From positions 1 to 64,000 of the forward strand of contig JALONL010000022.1 of the NCBI GenBank assembly GCA_025454955.1: a DNA stretch of 64,000 nt, written 5' to 3'. The notes beneath the pieces are model-generated. The model did no database searches, was not told the DNA's origin, and worked only from the letters and a program-made list of their open reading frames with translations. This document shows, in pieces, positions 61,268 through 64,000 of this stretch; position 1 is the stretch's first letter; every line of letters begins with the position of its first letter. This stretch comes from Bacteroidia bacterium (lineage in GTDB: Bacteria > Bacteroidota > Bacteroidia > Palsa-965). Made by a program: the position numbers and the translations under genes.

Positions 61268-61349
61268 AGAAATTGCTTAATGTGTATCTTCACTGCGAAT
61301 TGAAGGGAAACAAAAACCAAACACCACCGCTTTCCGTAAAAAAGCATCA

Positions 61350-62132
61350 ATGAGCCTCCTGATTTCCCAAACCGCCCCCGAAACCGGCATCATCGTTCAG
61401 GCCCGCATGGGTTCCACACGCCTGCCGGGGAAAGTGCTGATGCCGTTTTACGAAAACAGGAGCATTCTCGAAATCCTTTTGCAACGCCTGCAACAAAACG
61501 CTGCCCGCGTGCCGGTATGGCTGGCTACCTCGGCGTTGCAGGCCGATGATGCAGTGGCGACCGTGGCGGCCGAAGCAGGCGTGGGCTGTTTTCGCGGACA
61601 TGAAACCGATGTGTTGCAGCGTTTTACGCAGGCCGCACAGCAGGCGGGTTTTACGCGCATCATTCGCGTGTGTGCCGATAATCCGTTTCTTGATGCGGGT
61701 TTGCTCGACGAACTCATTGCCGCCTCGATGGTTTCCACGGCCGATTATTGCAGCTACCAGTTAAGCGGTGCGCTGCCGGCCATACGCTCGCACTGGGGCA
61801 TTTTTGCCGAGTATGTTACACTCGATGCCCTGAAACGCGCTGCCGATGCCACGGCCGATATGTTTTACCACGAGCATGTAACCAACTACATTTACGGCCA
61901 TCCCGAAAAGTTTAATGTGCAGTGGATAAATGCGCCTGAGGGTGTGTATGAAAATCTTTCGGTGCGGCTTACCATTGATACGCCCGAAGATTTTGCCGCA
62001 TTGCAGCAACTTTACACCGATTTGGCCAACAACTCAAAACCAATTACTTTTAAGAACATACTTGCCGAATTAAAATCACGCCCCGCACTGCGTGAAGAAA
62101 TGCAGCGGCAAATTGATCGTTTCCAGAAATGA
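61350..62132 (+). CDS. SpsF/NeuA-like cytidylyltransferase
   Basis: 260 residues. N-terminal nucleotidyltransferase motif GIIVQARMGSTRLPGKVLM (GxGxRxxxK type), then LATSALQADDAVATVAAEAG, VCADNPFLDAGLLDELIA and YENLSVRLTIDTPEDFAALQ. In this family the enzyme activates a nonulosonic acid or related sugar with CTP. The neighbouring NeuB/SpsE-type synthase supports a sialic-acid-like product. It overlaps the next gene by four bases. No transmembrane segment. Confidence 0.85.
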   Translation: MSLLISQTAPETGIIVQARMGSTRLPGKVLMPFYENRSILEILLQRLQQNAARVPVWLATSALQADDAVATVAAEAGVGCFRGHETDVLQRFTQAAQQAGFTRIIRVCADNPFLDAGLLDELIAASMVSTADYCSYQLSGALPAIRSHWGIFAEYVTLDALKRAADATADMFYHEHVTNYIYGHPEKFNVQWINAPEGVYENLSVRLTIDTPEDFAALQQLYTDLANNSKPITFKNILAELKSRPALREEMQRQIDRFQK

Positions 62133-63174
62133 GTACACCTCAACGCATTTATGTAATCGGCGAAATTGGCCAGAACCACAACGGTTCGGTGGACATTGCC
62201 AAACTCATTATCGACGCAGCCGCAAGGCCCATTCGCGAAGAACTCTTTCAGCGCGAATACCGCCCCATGGACGCCGTAAAACTCACCAAACGCGACCTGA
62301 ACGAAGAACTCTCGCGCTCGCAAATGGATCGTGTGTACGACAGTCCGCACTCGTTTGGCCGCACCTACGGCGAACACCGCGCAAAGCTGGAACTCAACGA
62401 CGAGCAGCACTTTGAGCTGTATCAGTACGCCAAAAGCTACGGGCTCGATTTTGTGGAAACGCTTTGCGCCATTGGCTGTCTGAGTATGCTCAAACTCTTC
62501 ACGCCCGACTCGCTCAAAGTAGCCAGCCGCGATTTAACCAACCTGCCGCTGCTTGAAGCAATGGCCGAAACAAAAATTCCCATCATCCTCTCTACCGGTA
62601 TGGCCGGAAAAGTACAACTGGATGATGCCCTGAACGCGATTTCGCGCCATCACAATCACATTTCCATCCTGCACTGCGTATCGCAATATCCTACCGATCC
62701 GCGCAGTGTAAACCTGCTTACCCTTGCCTGGCTGCAAAAGAATTATCCGCAATACACCATCGGTTATTCCGATCACACCATTGGCATTTCCGTGCCGGTG
62801 GCGGCTTGTGCCATGGGTGCGAAAATTATTGAAAAGCACATTACCCTTGATCGCCGTATGAAAGGCACCGATCAGGCCGGTTCGCTTGGCCCCGATGGCA
62901 TGGTGCGCATGATGCGCGATTTGCGGGCGCTGGAAGAATCGTTCGGGAAGGAAGAAATTTTTATCGAACCTTCGGTAGAAGCCGCCCGCGTGAAATTAGA
63001 ACGCTCCATCGCCTCGAAACGCGCCCTGAAAGCAGGCGAAATAATTACTGAAAACGATTTACACCTGCTTTCGCCCGGCGATGGTTTTAAATGGGCCGAC
63101 CGCACACAGGTAATCGGAAAAAAACTCACCGCCGATATTCCGGCCGATGAAATAATTTACGCACAGCATCTCGC

Positions 63175-63178
<4 letters not shown>
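62129..63178 (+). CDS. Nonulosonate (sialic-acid-type) synthase, NeuB/SpsE family
   Basis: 349 residues. NeuB barrel: YVIGEIGQNHNGSVDIAKLI at the start, RDLTNLPLLEAMAETKIPII, LSTGMAGKVQLDDALNAISR, IGYSDHTIGISVPVAACAMG, AKIIEKHITLDRRMKGTDQA, GSLGPDGMVRMMRDLRALEE; then a SAF-like C-terminal domain (SKRALKAGEIITENDLHLLS). It condenses PEP with an N-acetylated hexose to make a nine-carbon acid. It has an insertion with VKLTKRDLNEELSRSQMDRV before the usual substrate loop. The exact acid (neuraminic, legionaminic, pseudaminic) cannot be read. Confidence 0.9.

Positions 63179-64000
<822 letters not shown>

Overview
The window looks like chromosome from a member of the Bacteroidota (Flavobacteriales/Chitinophagales-like, about half GC, probably an uncultivated or lightly studied lineage). 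Four kinds of evidence support this: several secreted proteins carry C-terminal type IX secretion (T9SS) sorting domains of both type A and type B; there is a PorP/SprF-family T9SS protein; many genes are preceded by the Bacteroidota promoter core TAnnTTTG instead of a sigma-70 -10 box; and Shine-Dalgarno sequences are almost absent. No phage, plasmid, integrase, insertion sequence or CRISPR array was found. Most of the window is housekeeping genes in short operons with lineage-specific envelope genes between them.

Layout. 1-2051: a secreted T9SS cargo protein with VDFDPG repeats. 5463-2053 (minus): an ECF sigma operon (sigma factor, membrane anti-sigma-like protein with seven internal repeats, CpxP-like periplasmic protein, outer-membrane barrel). 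8758-5530 (minus): a two-subunit transketolase whose halves flank a VWA-domain gene. 8973-16317: ychF, a small membrane protein, parE, an SGNH hydrolase, parC and an NAD(P)-binding protein. 16490-19557: an AT-rich patch with a broken ORF, then minus-strand genes ending in a glycosyltransferase. 19633-23021: Sua5, a small structured RNA, an NYN-domain protein and accC. 23164-30279: DUF4294, tRNA-Pro, envelope proteins, pyrR-pyrB, a STAS protein, a T9SS cargo protein, RNase Z and a LuxR-type regulator with a degenerate receiver. 31369-37922: an M28 peptidase, a collagen-like protein and its T9SS partner, a sodium symporter, a TlpA-like thioredoxin and a SUMF1-type protein. 38029-48793: a photolyase, lipoproteins, two tandem tiny paralogues, clpB, paired outer-membrane proteins and a T9SS cargo protein. 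49243-56657: rpsA, a zinc-ribbon protein, a lytic transglycosylase, and a CotH/lamin-tail T9SS type B protein next to PorP/SprF. 56676-57340: nested tandem repeats. 57391-64000: a tightly overlapped surface-glycan operon with three glycosyltransferases, an SpsF-type cytidylyltransferase, a NeuB/SpsE-type nonulosonate synthase, a TylF-type methyltransferase and the start of a KdsC-like phosphatase, cut by the window edge.

The least explained signals are: a promoter-plus-terminator small RNA with a GGAGG apical loop (20628-20708); the seven-fold P-x-x-Y-F repeat in the anti-sigma-like protein; two adjacent ~50-residue paralogues of unknown role (41139-41679); promoters abutting start codons, which predicts leaderless mRNAs; and the nested repeat block ahead of the glycan operon. 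All functions are inferred from sequence motifs read by eye. No database search was run.
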